Shown: piece by piece, positions 43,430 through 52,916 of the stretch
Numbering within the stretch: position 1 is the first letter of the stretch
Layout: every line of letters begins with the position of its first letter
Assembly: GCA_048268105.1 (NCBI GenBank)
Contig: JBLWWH010000013.1
Coordinates: 5,832-69,831, forward strand
Direction of reading: 5' to 3'
DNA: 64,000 bases
Source of the DNA: Profundicola sp048268105
Lineage (GTDB): Bacteria > Bacteroidota > Bacteroidia > Flavobacteriales > Weeksellaceae
Made by a program: the position numbers and the translations under genes
The notes under the pieces: model-generated
Database searches by the model: none
Seen by the model: the letters and a program-made list of their open reading frames with translations, nothing else
What the model was told of the DNA's origin: nothing

Positions 43430-44545
43430 ATGAAGTTTATCGTAGCGAGTTCGCATTTACAAAAGCATCTTCAAACCATAAGTGGTGTCATCAACAATCA
43501 GAACACCATGCCTATTTTAGATAATTTTTTGTTTGAATTAGATCAACAGAACCTTAAGATTACTGGATCTGATTTAGAAACAACTGTTACTACTACGTTA
43601 ACTGTTGACTCAGAAGACGTTGAAAGCATTTGTGTTCCAGCAAAAATGTTATTAGATACCTTAAAAACTTTTCCAGACCAACCACTTACCTTTTTAGATA
43701 AAGGAAATGGACAGTTAGAAATTGTTTCTGAACAAGGTAATTATGAGCTAGCTTATTTGTCTGCAGATGACTTCCCAGAAACACCTACTGTTGATGAAGC
43801 AACTAAAACTATTATTAGTTCAGACATCTTAATCGAAGCTATTAACAAAAGTTTATTCGCTACCGGAACTGACGAGCATAGACCTGTTATGACGGGTGTT
43901 TTCTTTCAGTGGGATAATGCGCAATGTAACTTCGTGGCAACCGATGCACACAGACTGGTTAAATATACCCGCTCTGATGTTGAAGCACAAGATGGTTCAC
44001 ACTTTATTATGCCTAAAAAACCATTGAATTTAATCAAAAACATCTTCCCAATGGGCGAAGAAGTTGTGGTTGAATACAATGATATCAATACATCTTTCAC
44101 AACAGGAAACATTAGTCTTACTTGTAGATTAATCGATGGGAAATATCCTGCTTACGATGCTGTAATTCCCAAAGAAAACCCGAATGTATTAACGATTAAC
44201 CGTAATATGTTCTTGAATTCTCTACGTCGTGTGGCGATTTTCGCAAATAAATCTACTCACCAAGTTAGACTCAAAATTACCGGGAATCAGTTAACTATCA
44301 GTGCAGAAGATATTGATTTCGCGAACAAAGCTGTTGAAAACTTAATGTGTGACTACAACGGTGATGATATGCAGATTGGCTTTAACGCTAAATTCTTATC
44401 AGAAATGTTGAACAACCTACAAAGTGAGGATATTACACTTTCTATGTCAGAATCTAATCGTGCCGGAATTATTCGTCCGCTTGATGGATTAGAGGAAGGA
44501 GAAGAAATCCTTATGTTGGTGATGCCGCTTATGTTATCTGCATAA
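43430..44545 (+). CDS. dnaN: DNA polymerase III beta clamp
   Basis: The 371-aa sliding clamp, three-domain fold. It shows MKFIVASSHLQKHLQTISGV at the start, PVMTGVFFQWDN and VATDAHRLVKY in the middle, and the C-terminal FNAKFLSEMLNNL with the end EEGEEILMLVMPLML. The length matches the family (about 370). A -7-like TATTTTTG is at 43395-43402. It is not next to dnaA here. Confidence 0.97.
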   Translation: MKFIVASSHLQKHLQTISGVINNQNTMPILDNFLFELDQQNLKITGSDLETTVTTTLTVDSEDVESICVPAKMLLDTLKTFPDQPLTFLDKGNGQLEIVSEQGNYELAYLSADDFPETPTVDEATKTIISSDILIEAINKSLFATGTDEHRPVMTGVFFQWDNAQCNFVATDAHRLVKYTRSDVEAQDGSHFIMPKKPLNLIKNIFPMGEEVVVEYNDINTSFTTGNISLTCRLIDGKYPAYDAVIPKENPNVLTINRNMFLNSLRRVAIFANKSTHQVRLKITGNQLTISAEDIDFANKAVENLMCDYNGDDMQIGFNAKFLSEMLNNLQSEDITLSMSESNRAGIIRPLDGLEEGEEILMLVMPLMLSA

Positions 44546-44580
44546 TTGAATTTTAAACTGAAACATTAATTAAAAAATAT

Positions 44581-44610
44581 CGCTGTTTTGAAGTTTCAAA
44601 ACAGCGTTTC
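44581..44610 (+). terminator. probable terminator of dnaN
   Basis: Perfect 10-bp stem CGCTGTTTTG (44581-44590) / CAAAACAGCG (44597-44606) with a 6-nt loop. Only TTT follows, so termination may be partial; pheT starts 23 bp later. Confidence 0.5.
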
Positions 44611-44628
44611 ATATTATAAAACTACCAG

Positions 44629-47061
44629 ATGAAGATTTCTTATAATTGGTTAAAAGATTTTATAAACACTGATTTATCAACCGACAAAGTTTCCGAGATT
44701 CTTACCGATATTGGTTTAGAAGTAGAAGGAATAGAAGTAGTTGGAATTCAGGAAGAAGATTTAAAGAATTTTGTTGTAGGAGAAGTTGTTTCATGCGAAA
44801 AACATCCCAATGCTGATAAATTAAAAGTTACCAAAGTTGACTTAGGCAACGGAAATGTTGAACAAATTGTTTGTGGAGCACCAAATGTGGCACTAGGACA
44901 AAAAGTTCCTGTGGCTACTACGGGAGCAATCATCAAAGATGACAAAGGAGGCGAATTCGAAATTAAAAAGATGAAATTGAGAGGTGAATCTTCTAATGGA
45001 ATGATTTGCTCTAAAAAAGAATTACGTCTAAGCGAAGATCATGGAGGAATTTGGGAAATGAATTCAGATTTAGTTCCTGGAACTCCCCTAGCCGACATCA
45101 TCGACACAACCTCTGATACGGTTTTTGAGATAGGCTTAACACCGAATCGTGCAGATGCTATGAGTCATTTTGGTGTTGCGAGAGATTTATATTCTGCCTT
45201 GAAAAACAGAAAGTTGTCGACAGAAAAAATCAATAAAAACTTTAAAAAAGTTCCTACATCAAAAGATACGAATCCTATTAGCGTAGAGGTTTTGGATACG
45301 AAAAACTGTCCAAGATATGCTGGGATCTCAATGAAAAATGTAAAAGTAGCTGAATCTCCTAAGTGGTTACAAGATAGATTAAAAGCTATTGGTTTATCTC
45401 CATTAAATAATGTGGTAGATGTTACCAATTATGTTTTACATTCTCTAGGTCAACCCTTGCATGCTTTTGATGCAGATAAAATTCAAGACCATAAAATCAT
45501 TGTTCAGTCTGGTGTTTATAAAGATGTTCAATTTGCAACCTTAGACAAAGTAGAAAGAAAATTAGCGGGAACTGAACTTTTAATCTGTGACACTGAAAAT
45601 CCAATTGCGATTGGAGGTGTTATGGGTGGTTTGGATTCTTCGGTGACGGCAGCAACAACGAACATTTTCTTAGAAAGTGCTTATTTCGATCCAGTTTCTG
45701 TTCGTAAAACATCCAAAGCGCATCATATTAATAGTGATTCATCTTTTAGATTTGAAAGAGGAATCGACCCACATATGACCATCAAAGCTTTACAAATGGC
45801 GGTTGAGTTAATCTCTGAATTAGCAAATGCCGAAGTAGTTGGAGAAATTATCGACCACTATCCTACTCCCATCAAAAATCACAAAGCGATTTTAAACTAT
45901 AGAAAAATTGATAGTTTAATTGGTGAAAGACTACACAGAGAAACGATTAAGGAAATTCTTAATTCTTTAGAAATTGAGATTTTAACTGAAACTAACGATA
46001 TTTTGGAGTTAGAAATTCCAGCTTATCGTGTAGATGTTCAGCGAGAAGCTGATTTGATTGAGGAAATTATGCGTATCTATGGATTCAATAAAATCGGAAA
46101 TCCTGAGAAACTTTCTGTGGCCATCGTTCCTGGCAATGGTTTCCCAGAAGATACCATTGAAAACACTATGGCCAATATGCTTGTAGATCAAGGTTTTTAT
46201 GAGGCAATGAACTTGTCTATGCATAAAGATGATTACAACAAATGGCTTGATTTAGAAGACGAAAAATCAGTTGATATCATCAACTCGTTAAGCGCTGATC
46301 TTACGGTAATGCGTAGAAGTTTGTTACCAGGTTTATTAGAAAATGTGGATTACAACATTAAGCGTAAAAAAGATCAAATCAAGTTATTCGAGCTTGGAAA
46401 ATCTTATCAAAAAATCGACGGAAAGTTCCATGAAACTAAAACTTTAGGAATTATTATCGCTGGAAATTGGAATGCCGAGAGCTGGACTGAAAAACGTGAG
46501 AAAGTAAGTTTCTTGCAACTAAGCGGTTTAGTCAATCAAATCTTTAGACGCTTGAAAATAGCTGATTTTGAATTAGAAGCAGCTCATACATCCTACGAAG
46601 AAAATGGAATTGATTACCTTGTAAATGGTCAAAAACTTGCACACTTAAGTAAAATCTCTAAAAAGGTTTTAAAGAAATTTGATATTGAGCAAGAGGTGCT
46701 GTATGCTGAGATTTATGTAAAAGATGTAATTCAACTTGTTCAACAACAAGCTAAACTTAAATACCGTCCTATTTCTAAATTCCCAATGGTAAGAAGAGAT
46801 TTAGCACTTCTACTTGACAAGGAAGTTACTTATCAAGAAGTTGAAAATTTAGTAAAGAAAGTAGATGATAATTTAATTAAAAACGTTAATCTATTTGATG
46901 TCTACGAGGGAGATAAACTTCCCTCAGGTAAGAAATCTTATGCAATTAGCATAAATTTACAAGATAAAAGCAAAACAATGAACGATAAGCAAATTGATAA
47001 ATTAATGAAAAAAGTTGTTAATTCGCTTAAACAAGAACTTAAAGCAGAACTTAGAACCTAA
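44629..47061 (+). CDS. pheT: phenylalanine--tRNA ligase beta subunit
   Basis: The 810-aa beta chain of the alpha2-beta2 PheRS. Domains in order are an N-terminal tRNA-binding EMAP/OB domain (VGEVVSCEKHPNADKLKVTKVD), the B3/4 editing domain (GLSPLNNVVDVTNYVLHSLGQPLHAFD), B5 (DHYPTPIKN onwards), the catalytic-like domain and the C-terminal FDX-ACB anticodon-binding domain (RPISKFPMVRRDLALLLDK). Length normal. The META-domain gene follows 4 bp after the stop; pheS is not in the window. Confidence 0.97.
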   Translation: MKISYNWLKDFINTDLSTDKVSEILTDIGLEVEGIEVVGIQEEDLKNFVVGEVVSCEKHPNADKLKVTKVDLGNGNVEQIVCGAPNVALGQKVPVATTGAIIKDDKGGEFEIKKMKLRGESSNGMICSKKELRLSEDHGGIWEMNSDLVPGTPLADIIDTTSDTVFEIGLTPNRADAMSHFGVARDLYSALKNRKLSTEKINKNFKKVPTSKDTNPISVEVLDTKNCPRYAGISMKNVKVAESPKWLQDRLKAIGLSPLNNVVDVTNYVLHSLGQPLHAFDADKIQDHKIIVQSGVYKDVQFATLDKVERKLAGTELLICDTENPIAIGGVMGGLDSSVTAATTNIFLESAYFDPVSVRKTSKAHHINSDSSFRFERGIDPHMTIKALQMAVELISELANAEVVGEIIDHYPTPIKNHKAILNYRKIDSLIGERLHRETIKEILNSLEIEILTETNDILELEIPAYRVDVQREADLIEEIMRIYGFNKIGNPEKLSVAIVPGNGFPEDTIENTMANMLVDQGFYEAMNLSMHKDDYNKWLDLEDEKSVDIINSLSADLTVMRRSLLPGLLENVDYNIKRKKDQIKLFELGKSYQKIDGKFHETKTLGIIIAGNWNAESWTEKREKVSFLQLSGLVNQIFRRLKIADFELEAAHTSYEENGIDYLVNGQKLAHLSKISKKVLKKFDIEQEVLYAEIYVKDVIQLVQQQAKLKYRPISKFPMVRRDLALLLDKEVTYQEVENLVKKVDDNLIKNVNLFDVYEGDKLPSGKKSYAISINLQDKSKTMNDKQIDKLMKKVVNSLKQELKAELRT

Positions 47062-47065
47062 AATT

Positions 47066-47473
47066 ATGAAAGCACTACATTTATTATTAGCCAGCTTATT
47101 GTTATTATTATTCTCATGTGGAACGGTTAACAAGATTGCAGCTGATGCAGGTCTAAAGAACCAATGGACGCTACAGAACGATAATGCTGATCAATTCGGT
47201 ATGAACGACGAGCCTATCACAATTTCGTTTGGATTAGAAGAAGACAACAAAATTTCGGGTTTTGCAGGATGTAACTACTATGGTGGTGATTACTATAAAA
47301 CAGAAGATCAGATTACATTTAGTAATGTTTATGCAACTAAAAGAGCATGTCCTGATTTAGAAACTGAAACAGAATTTTTGAGACTTTTAGAAAATGTAGA
47401 TAGATTCGAAATCAAAGGAAACAATTTATACTTATACAAAGGAAAATTGCTTTACTTACACTTTAAAAGGTAA
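47066..47473 (+). CDS. META-domain (HslJ-like) lipoprotein
   Basis: A 135-aa lipoprotein starting at the ATG at 47066. The open frame extends into pheT, but this ATG begins the signal MKALHLLLASLLLLLFSC with a lipidated cysteine. The body is a META domain as in HslJ (KNQWTLQND, ITISFGLEEDNKISGFAGCNYYGG, TKRACPD, FLRLLENVDRFEIKGNNLYL). Function unknown; the family includes stress-linked outer-membrane lipoproteins. Cotranscribed with pheT. Confidence 0.87.
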   Translation: MKALHLLLASLLLLLFSCGTVNKIAADAGLKNQWTLQNDNADQFGMNDEPITISFGLEEDNKISGFAGCNYYGGDYYKTEDQITFSNVYATKRACPDLETETEFLRLLENVDRFEIKGNNLYLYKGKLLYLHFKR

Positions 47474-47500
47474 TTTTTACAACATATATAACAAGATTAG

Positions 47501-47540
47501 AACCGTCGAAATAATTATTTCGGCGGTTTTGTTTTTATCC
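47501..47540 (+). terminator. terminator of pheT-META operon
   Basis: AACCGTCGAAAT (47501-47512), loop AATT, ATTTCGGCGGTT (47517-47528) with one U-G pair, followed by TTGTTTTT. Confidence 0.82.
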
Positions 47541-47562
47541 AATATAGAAAAGGTTATTTTTG
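47528..47562 (+). promoter_or_regulatory. promoter of aspS
   Basis: TTTG at 47528-47531, a 23-bp spacer, then TATTTTTG at 47555-47562; the ATG of aspS is 20 bp beyond. The -33 element overlaps the upstream terminator. The spacer is at the long end of the accepted range. Confidence 0.45.
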
Positions 47563-47582
47563 CTATCCAAAATTCAGATTAA

Positions 47583-49340
47583 ATGTACAGAACACATACC
47601 AACGGTGAATTAAATATCAACAATGTAGGCGAAAACGTAACTTTAAGTGGTTGGGTTCAAACCATCCGCGATAAAGGTTTTATGATGTGGATCGATCTAA
47701 GGGATCGCTACGGAATTACGCAATTGGTGATAGACGAAGATAGAGCCAGCGAAGAATTATTTGCAGAAGCAAGAAAACTTGGTCGCGAGTATGTGATACG
47801 TGTTAACGGAGAAGTAATCGAAAGAGTTTCTAAGAACCCTAATATTCCAACAGGAGAAATTGAAATCTTAATCAAAAAAATTGAAATCTTAAACGAGGCT
47901 AAATTACCTCCATTCACTATTGAAAATGAAACCGACGGTGGCGAAGAATTACGTATGCAATATCGCTATTTAGATATTCGTAGAAACCCGGTTAAAAACA
48001 AATTAATTTTTCGTTCTAAAGTAGCTCAACAAGTAAGGAGTTTCTTGGCTAATGATGGTTTTATAGAAGTTGAAACGCCTGTTTTAATTAAATCTACGCC
48101 AGAAGGTGCAAGAGATTTCGTTGTTCCATCTAGAATGAATCCAGGTCAGTTTTATGCCCTACCTCAATCACCTCAAACCTTTAAGCAATTATTGATGGTT
48201 GGTGGTTTAGATAAATACTATCAAATCGTAAAATGCTTTAGAGATGAGGATTTAAGAGCTGATAGACAACCAGAATTTACACAAATAGACTGTGAAATGG
48301 CGTTTGTTGAGCAAGAAGATATCTTAAATATTTTCGAAGGATTGACCAGACATCTTTTAAAAGAATTGAAAGGTGTAGAAATCGACAAATTCCCAAGAAT
48401 GACGTATGCTGATGCTATGCGTCGCTATGGTAACGACAAACCAGATATTCGTTTTGGGATGGAATTCACAGAGTTAAACGATTTAGTGAAAGGCAAAGGA
48501 TTCAATGTTTTTGATGCACAAGAACTTATCGTTGGAATCGCTGCTCCAGGTTGTGCTAGTTACACTAGAAAACAAGTAGATGCTTTAATCGATTGGGTGA
48601 AACGTCCTCAAATCGGTGCCAATGGTCTAGTTTGGGCTAGATATAACGAAGATGGAACTTTCAAATCGTCGGTAGATAAATTCTACGCTGAAGAAGATTT
48701 AAAAGCTTGGGCAGAGAAAATGGATGCTAAACCAGGTGATTTAATGTTGCTGATGGCAGGTAACGCAAACAGTACACGCAAGCAATTGAGTGAATTACGC
48801 ATGGAAATGGCAAAACGTCTTGATTTAAGAAATCCAGAAGAGTTTGCTCCACTTTGGGTTGTAGATTTCCCTCTATTGGAATGGGACGAAGAAACCAACA
48901 GATGGCATGCCATGCACCATCCATTCACCTCTCCTAAACCTGAAGATATTGCCTTGTTAGAAAGCAATCCAGGAGAAGTTAGAGCCAATGCTTATGATTT
49001 AGTTCTTAACGGTAATGAAATCGGTGGTGGTTCGATCAGAATCTTCAACAAAGAAGTACAATCTCGTATGTTTGATTTATTAGGTTTCACTAAGGAAGAA
49101 GCTCAAAAACAGTTTGGTTTCTTAATGAATGCTTTCGAATATGGAGCTCCACCACATGGTGGTATCGCCTTTGGATTTGACCGTTTAGTTTCAATTTTAG
49201 ATGGATCTGAAACAATTCGTGATTATATTGCATTCCCGAAAAATAATGCAGGACGCGATGTTATGATCAACACGCCATCTAGTATTGATGCGGCTCAATT
49301 AGAAGAATTACACATTGATGTCAAAAGCTTAGAAGCTTAA
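47583..49340 (+). CDS. aspS: aspartate--tRNA ligase
   Basis: A 585-aa class II synthetase of the bacterial AspRS type. N-terminal OB anticodon domain (VTLSGWVQTIRDKGFMMWIDLRDRYG). Motif 2 region CFRDEDLRADRQPEFTQIDCEMAF, a GAD insertion domain in the middle, and motif 3 GAPPHGGIAFGFDRLVSIL. Whether it is discriminating (Asp only) cannot be told. Length typical. Confidence 0.97.
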   Translation: MYRTHTNGELNINNVGENVTLSGWVQTIRDKGFMMWIDLRDRYGITQLVIDEDRASEELFAEARKLGREYVIRVNGEVIERVSKNPNIPTGEIEILIKKIEILNEAKLPPFTIENETDGGEELRMQYRYLDIRRNPVKNKLIFRSKVAQQVRSFLANDGFIEVETPVLIKSTPEGARDFVVPSRMNPGQFYALPQSPQTFKQLLMVGGLDKYYQIVKCFRDEDLRADRQPEFTQIDCEMAFVEQEDILNIFEGLTRHLLKELKGVEIDKFPRMTYADAMRRYGNDKPDIRFGMEFTELNDLVKGKGFNVFDAQELIVGIAAPGCASYTRKQVDALIDWVKRPQIGANGLVWARYNEDGTFKSSVDKFYAEEDLKAWAEKMDAKPGDLMLLMAGNANSTRKQLSELRMEMAKRLDLRNPEEFAPLWVVDFPLLEWDEETNRWHAMHHPFTSPKPEDIALLESNPGEVRANAYDLVLNGNEIGGGSIRIFNKEVQSRMFDLLGFTKEEAQKQFGFLMNAFEYGAPPHGGIAFGFDRLVSILDGSETIRDYIAFPKNNAGRDVMINTPSSIDAAQLEELHIDVKSLEA

Positions 49341-49359
49341 AATGAAATTATCATTATAA

Positions 49360-49398
49360 AAAAGAGCACTTATTTTAAATTAGAATAAGTGCTCTTTT
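49360..49398 (+). terminator. terminator of aspS
   Basis: AAGAGCACTTATT (49362-49374), loop of 9, AATAAGTGCTCTT (49384-49396), followed by TT. Confidence 0.85.
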
Positions 49399-49489
49399 GG
49401 GTTGTAGGATTAAACACCTGAATTAAAATCTTATTTATTTAATTTTAAAACATATAATCAAGAAAGCTTTTAATGTAAAAGTCACTAAA

Positions 49490-51013
49490 TTGTGCTCTTA
49501 TTCTAAAGCTTTGAAATTTTTACTTTTTTTATGTTTTCTTTTCACTTCGGTGCTTTTCCAAGCACAAGAGAACTGCACAAACGCTATAGATGATGATGGA
49601 GATGGCTTTATCGATCTTAATGATTCAGACTGTGAATGTGTTGAAAATGAAAACCTTATTCCTAATGGGGATTTTGAACAATATGAAGAGCTACCTTCTG
49701 GTCCAGAGCAAATTCATTTAGCCACACATTGGATCAACCCTACCAATTCATACGATATTCATTACGCAAGAGCGAGTTATCATCATTGGGATGCTTTTAC
49801 TCAAATTCCTGCTTATCCTTATCCTTCGGGAAAAGGCGTGGTCTCAACCCAAAGTAAGATTACCAGCTTAGCCAGTGGTGGTGATCAAACGTATTTAGAT
49901 TTTTATAAGGATTTCTTTGGAATTAATTTAGATCAAGCACTTACGCCCGATAATACTTATATTTTTTCTTTTTTCATTTATAGACTTAATCATAATGAAA
50001 ACTTTGATTGGCCTCAATTGGAGATAGGTCTATATGGTAAAAATAGAAACCTCCGAAGCTTCGAATTAGATTATGCTAGGTATCCCGATTATCACGAGGA
50101 CTGGAGCGAATTAACTCGTGTACTATTTTACCCTAAACATAAATGGCAAAAGCTAAGCATAGAGTTTAGTGTAGACGAAAATGTTTCAGCTATTGTTATA
50201 GGTTTAGCTTCTGGCATACCTTATACTTATTATGAAGCCTTTGGAACAAAAATCTTAGCTTATGATAATGTGAGTATTCAAAAAAAGAGTGAGGATTTTA
50301 TTTTAGAAGCTTCTGGAGCTGCTTGTTCAGAAAATCTAAGATTATCGGCGGTGAGCTTAGGAGATTTTAATCCAACATCCTATCAATGGTATCAAGATGG
50401 TGTAGCTATGGTGGGACAAACCCAAGCTAGTTTGAATATTACAGAGGATATGCCCGAGGCATACTATTCAGTGCGCGCTATGTCTTCTACAGGCTGTAGA
50501 AATAGTCAAGCTTTTCCTTATATTCTTTCTGATATTGAGTTTAAATACAAAATTGAAGTAAATGATCAAGTAGGAAGTGTTCGATTATATGATATCTGGA
50601 ATCAAAGTGACTACACCTACTCTATCGATAATATAAATTATCAAGCTCAACCCGTATTTAATAATGTGGACGTTGGAGAAGGTGTTATTTATGTTAAGAA
50701 CCATTTAAATTGTATTGTTAAGGAAATCCCATATGCTATTTTTAAGATTTACAATGTAATTACACCAAATAATGATGGTATGAATGATACTTGGTATATT
50801 GTAGGTTTACAACATTATCCTAATACGAAAGTTAGTATTTACGATCAATTAGGCGTACAAAGGTATTCTTACACCATTCCTCAAATTTCTGATGAATTTG
50901 CGTGGGATGGAACGAATAAAGGAAAACCTTTAGCTTCGGGTGAATATTGGTATTTAATAGAAGTAAACGATGGTAGAACTATTAAAGGTTCGCTTACGAT
51001 TAAAAGAAATTAA
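49490..51013 (+). CDS. secreted protein with T9SS type B (gliding_CTERM) domain
   Basis: A 507-aa secreted protein. No ATG is available upstream; the TTG at 49490, or another at 49511, must start it, giving the signal LKFLLFLCFLFTSVLFQA. After it comes an EF-hand-like acidic loop (NAIDDDGDGFIDLNDSDCEC), a carbohydrate-binding-like beta domain (about 50-270: NGDFEQYEELPSG, YDNVSIQKK), an Ig-like unit (YQWYQDGVAM) and the C-terminal gliding_CTERM/CHU_C domain (VITPNNDGMNDTWYIVGL, FAWDGTNKGKPLASGEYWY). It should be exported by the type IX system and kept at the cell surface. Ligand unknown. Confidence 0.85.
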   Translation: MCSYSKALKFLLFLCFLFTSVLFQAQENCTNAIDDDGDGFIDLNDSDCECVENENLIPNGDFEQYEELPSGPEQIHLATHWINPTNSYDIHYARASYHHWDAFTQIPAYPYPSGKGVVSTQSKITSLASGGDQTYLDFYKDFFGINLDQALTPDNTYIFSFFIYRLNHNENFDWPQLEIGLYGKNRNLRSFELDYARYPDYHEDWSELTRVLFYPKHKWQKLSIEFSVDENVSAIVIGLASGIPYTYYEAFGTKILAYDNVSIQKKSEDFILEASGAACSENLRLSAVSLGDFNPTSYQWYQDGVAMVGQTQASLNITEDMPEAYYSVRAMSSTGCRNSQAFPYILSDIEFKYKIEVNDQVGSVRLYDIWNQSDYTYSIDNINYQAQPVFNNVDVGEGVIYVKNHLNCIVKEIPYAIFKIYNVITPNNDGMNDTWYIVGLQHYPNTKVSIYDQLGVQRYSYTIPQISDEFAWDGTNKGKPLASGEYWYLIEVNDGRTIKGSLTIKRN

Positions 51014-51489
51014 TGCAAATAACGAATAGCTTTAACAAACCTTGGTTTCCAATAGGTGTTTTCTAATGAACTGACCATTACACCCTTTGACGTGGAAGCA
51101 TGGATAAAGAATACTTCACCATTTTTAATATGATCTACAATTCCAACATGGGAAATTTTACTTCCAGAAGTATTAAAAAACAATAAATCACCTGGCTGCA
51201 CATTTCTTAATTTCACTTTCATTCCATGTTTAGCCTGATCACGCGTAATTCTTGGTAAATCTATATTGACTTTCTTATAGGATTGTAAAACCAAACCAGA
51301 GCAATCCATTCCTCTTTTGGTTACACCTCCATATTTATAAGGCGTTCCCATATAATTATGCGCCTCTTGTAAAACGGTTTTGGCTCTACCGCTCACCGAA
51401 TTATCCACTTTAGATTTTTTACCTACAGTACCACAAGAAGCCAAGAAAATTAAAACAAAAACTAAATAAGAAGTAAATTTTATCTGCAT
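51010..51489 (-). CDS. NlpC/P60 lipoprotein peptidase
   Basis: A 159-aa cell-wall peptidase. Lipoprotein signal MQIKFTSYLVFVLIFLASC. The NlpC/P60 domain has the catalytic triad Cys in GMDCSGLV, His in SHVGIVDH and a third polar residue in FIHAST. It cleaves D-Glu-diaminopimelate bonds in peptidoglycan (family knowledge). The 3' end overlaps the convergent T9SS gene by 4 nt. Confidence 0.92.
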   Translation of the reverse strand: MQIKFTSYLVFVLIFLASCGTVGKKSKVDNSVSGRAKTVLQEAHNYMGTPYKYGGVTKRGMDCSGLVLQSYKKVNIDLPRITRDQAKHGMKVKLRNVQPGDLLFFNTSGSKISHVGIVDHIKNGEVFFIHASTSKGVMVSSLENTYWKPRFVKAIRYLH

Positions 51490-51582
51490 AAAAGCAAATT
51501 TAAATCAAATAAATCATCAAAGCAATCTTAGTTTGAATATTAGAAAAATATCGTAACTTTAATAATATTAAAAATCATTACT

Positions 51583-52029
51583 ATGAAAACTATCCTAGTT
51601 CCAGTTGACTTATCTCCCTTTTCCCACGAAATAGCTATGGAAGCTGTAAAGGTGGCAAAAATATCTGGTGGTAAACTTATTTTATTACACGTCGTGAGCC
51701 TAGACATTGGCTTTATTATTGGCGATGTAGGCTTTCAATATCTGCCAGAGTTAGAGAAAACTGCTTTAGAAGAAGATGCCAAAGAATTGACCAAATTACA
51801 AGAAATTGTAGCCGCTGAGGGAGTTCAAGTAGAATCTATGGTAAAACAAGGAATTCCGGTGGATACTATTTTAGAACAAGCAGACGAAACCCATGCAGAT
51901 ACCATAGTGATTGGTTCTAAGGGACACGGAACACTCTATGAAGCTTTTGTAGGTAGTGTTTGTAGAGATGTAATTAAGGATGCTAAAATACCAATTGTGG
52001 TAATTCCTAATCAGAAAAAGAAGAAATAA
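51583..52029 (+). CDS. universal stress protein (UspA family)
   Basis: A 148-aa single-domain Usp. It begins MKTILVPVDLSPFSHEIAME and ends with the ATP-binding signature GSKGHGTLYEAFVGSVCRDV (G-2x-G-9x-G-S type), then PIVVIP. Soluble and probably dimeric. Single gene, divergent from the NlpC gene, with a shared bidirectional terminator after it. Confidence 0.92.
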   Translation: MKTILVPVDLSPFSHEIAMEAVKVAKISGGKLILLHVVSLDIGFIIGDVGFQYLPELEKTALEEDAKELTKLQEIVAAEGVQVESMVKQGIPVDTILEQADETHADTIVIGSKGHGTLYEAFVGSVCRDVIKDAKIPIVVIPNQKKKK

Positions 52030-52050
52030 TTTAAGTTCTATTCAATAGTA

Positions 52051-52086
52051 AAACTCCTTTGAATTTAACATCAAAGGAGTTTTTTA
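52051..52086. terminator. bidirectional terminator
   Basis: AAACTCCTTTGA (52051-52062), loop of 8, TCAAAGGAGTTT (52071-52082), then TTT; it lies between convergent uspA-like and PNP genes. Confidence 0.87.
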
Positions 52087-52103
52087 TTTTAAGCATTACG
52101 AAT

Positions 52104-52916
52104 TTAAGCTCTTACCAATCCTTTTACCAATTTCACCACATGTGGCATCGCAACATTAGCAGCGTTTAATACTTCCTCATGCGAAACAGGATAAGCGATA
52201 TCAGGTCCGCCCAAATCTGTAATAACAGATAAAGCAGCAATTCGCATTCCTTGGTGTCTAGCAACAATCACCTCTGGAACGGTACTCATTCCTACAGCAT
52301 CAGCTCCTAGAATTCGAATCATTCCATATTCGGATGGAGTTTCAAAAGTAGGTCCTTGTAATCCAAGATAAACTCCTTTATGAATCTTAATATCTTCTTG
52401 AGCTGCTACATCTTCAAAAGTTTTAATGTAGTCTCTATCATACACCTTAGACATATCTGGGAATCTAGGCCCAAACTTATCTAAATTAGGCCCGTGCAAT
52501 GGATGCTCCGGAAACATATTAATATGGTCTGTAATCACCATTATATCACCCACTTTAAAGTCTGGATTTACACCACCCGATGCATTAGAAACTATTAAAT
52601 TTTTAATCCCTAATAAATGATATAATCTGAATGGAAAAGTAACTTCCTTCATAGTATATCCTTCATAATAATGGAATCTTCCAGCCATCAAAAGAACCAA
52701 TTTTCCTTCTAATCTTCCGTAGATTAATTCTCCGCTATGGCCTTTAACCGTTGTTTGTGGAAAATCTGGAATATCTTTATAAGGTATCTTGGTGATAGCA
52801 TCTATTTCATCTTTAAGTTTTGCTAAACCTGATCCTAAAACAATTGCAAACTCAGGAGTTCCTTCCGTGAATTTTGCCTTTAGGTAATCAGTTGCCGCTT
52901 CGAAAACTTTGTACAT
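52104..52916 (-). CDS. purine nucleoside phosphorylase
   Basis: A 270-aa trimeric-type PNP (PNP/MTAP family) that splits purine nucleosides with phosphate. Motifs are VLGSGLAKL (phosphate loop), TVKGHSGELIYG (His), GRFHYYEGY, VSNASGGVNPDF, and GADAVGMSTVPEVIVARHQGM with the catalytic Asn region after it (VITDLGG). It overlaps the upstream lpxK by 29 nt, so it is the second gene of that operon. Confidence 0.94.
   Translation of the reverse strand: MYKVFEAATDYLKAKFTEGTPEFAIVLGSGLAKLKDEIDAITKIPYKDIPDFPQTTVKGHSGELIYGRLEGKLVLLMAGRFHYYEGYTMKEVTFPFRLYHLLGIKNLIVSNASGGVNPDFKVGDIMVITDHINMFPEHPLHGPNLDKFGPRFPDMSKVYDRDYIKTFEDVAAQEDIKIHKGVYLGLQGPTFETPSEYGMIRILGADAVGMSTVPEVIVARHQGMRIAALSVITDLGGPDIAYPVSHEEVLNAANVAMPHVVKLVKGLVRA

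Noticed and set aside
44581..44610. Attenuator or T-box leader of pheT
   Set aside because: A single hairpin with no leader peptide of phenylalanine codons and no T-box sequence; it is better read as the dnaN terminator.
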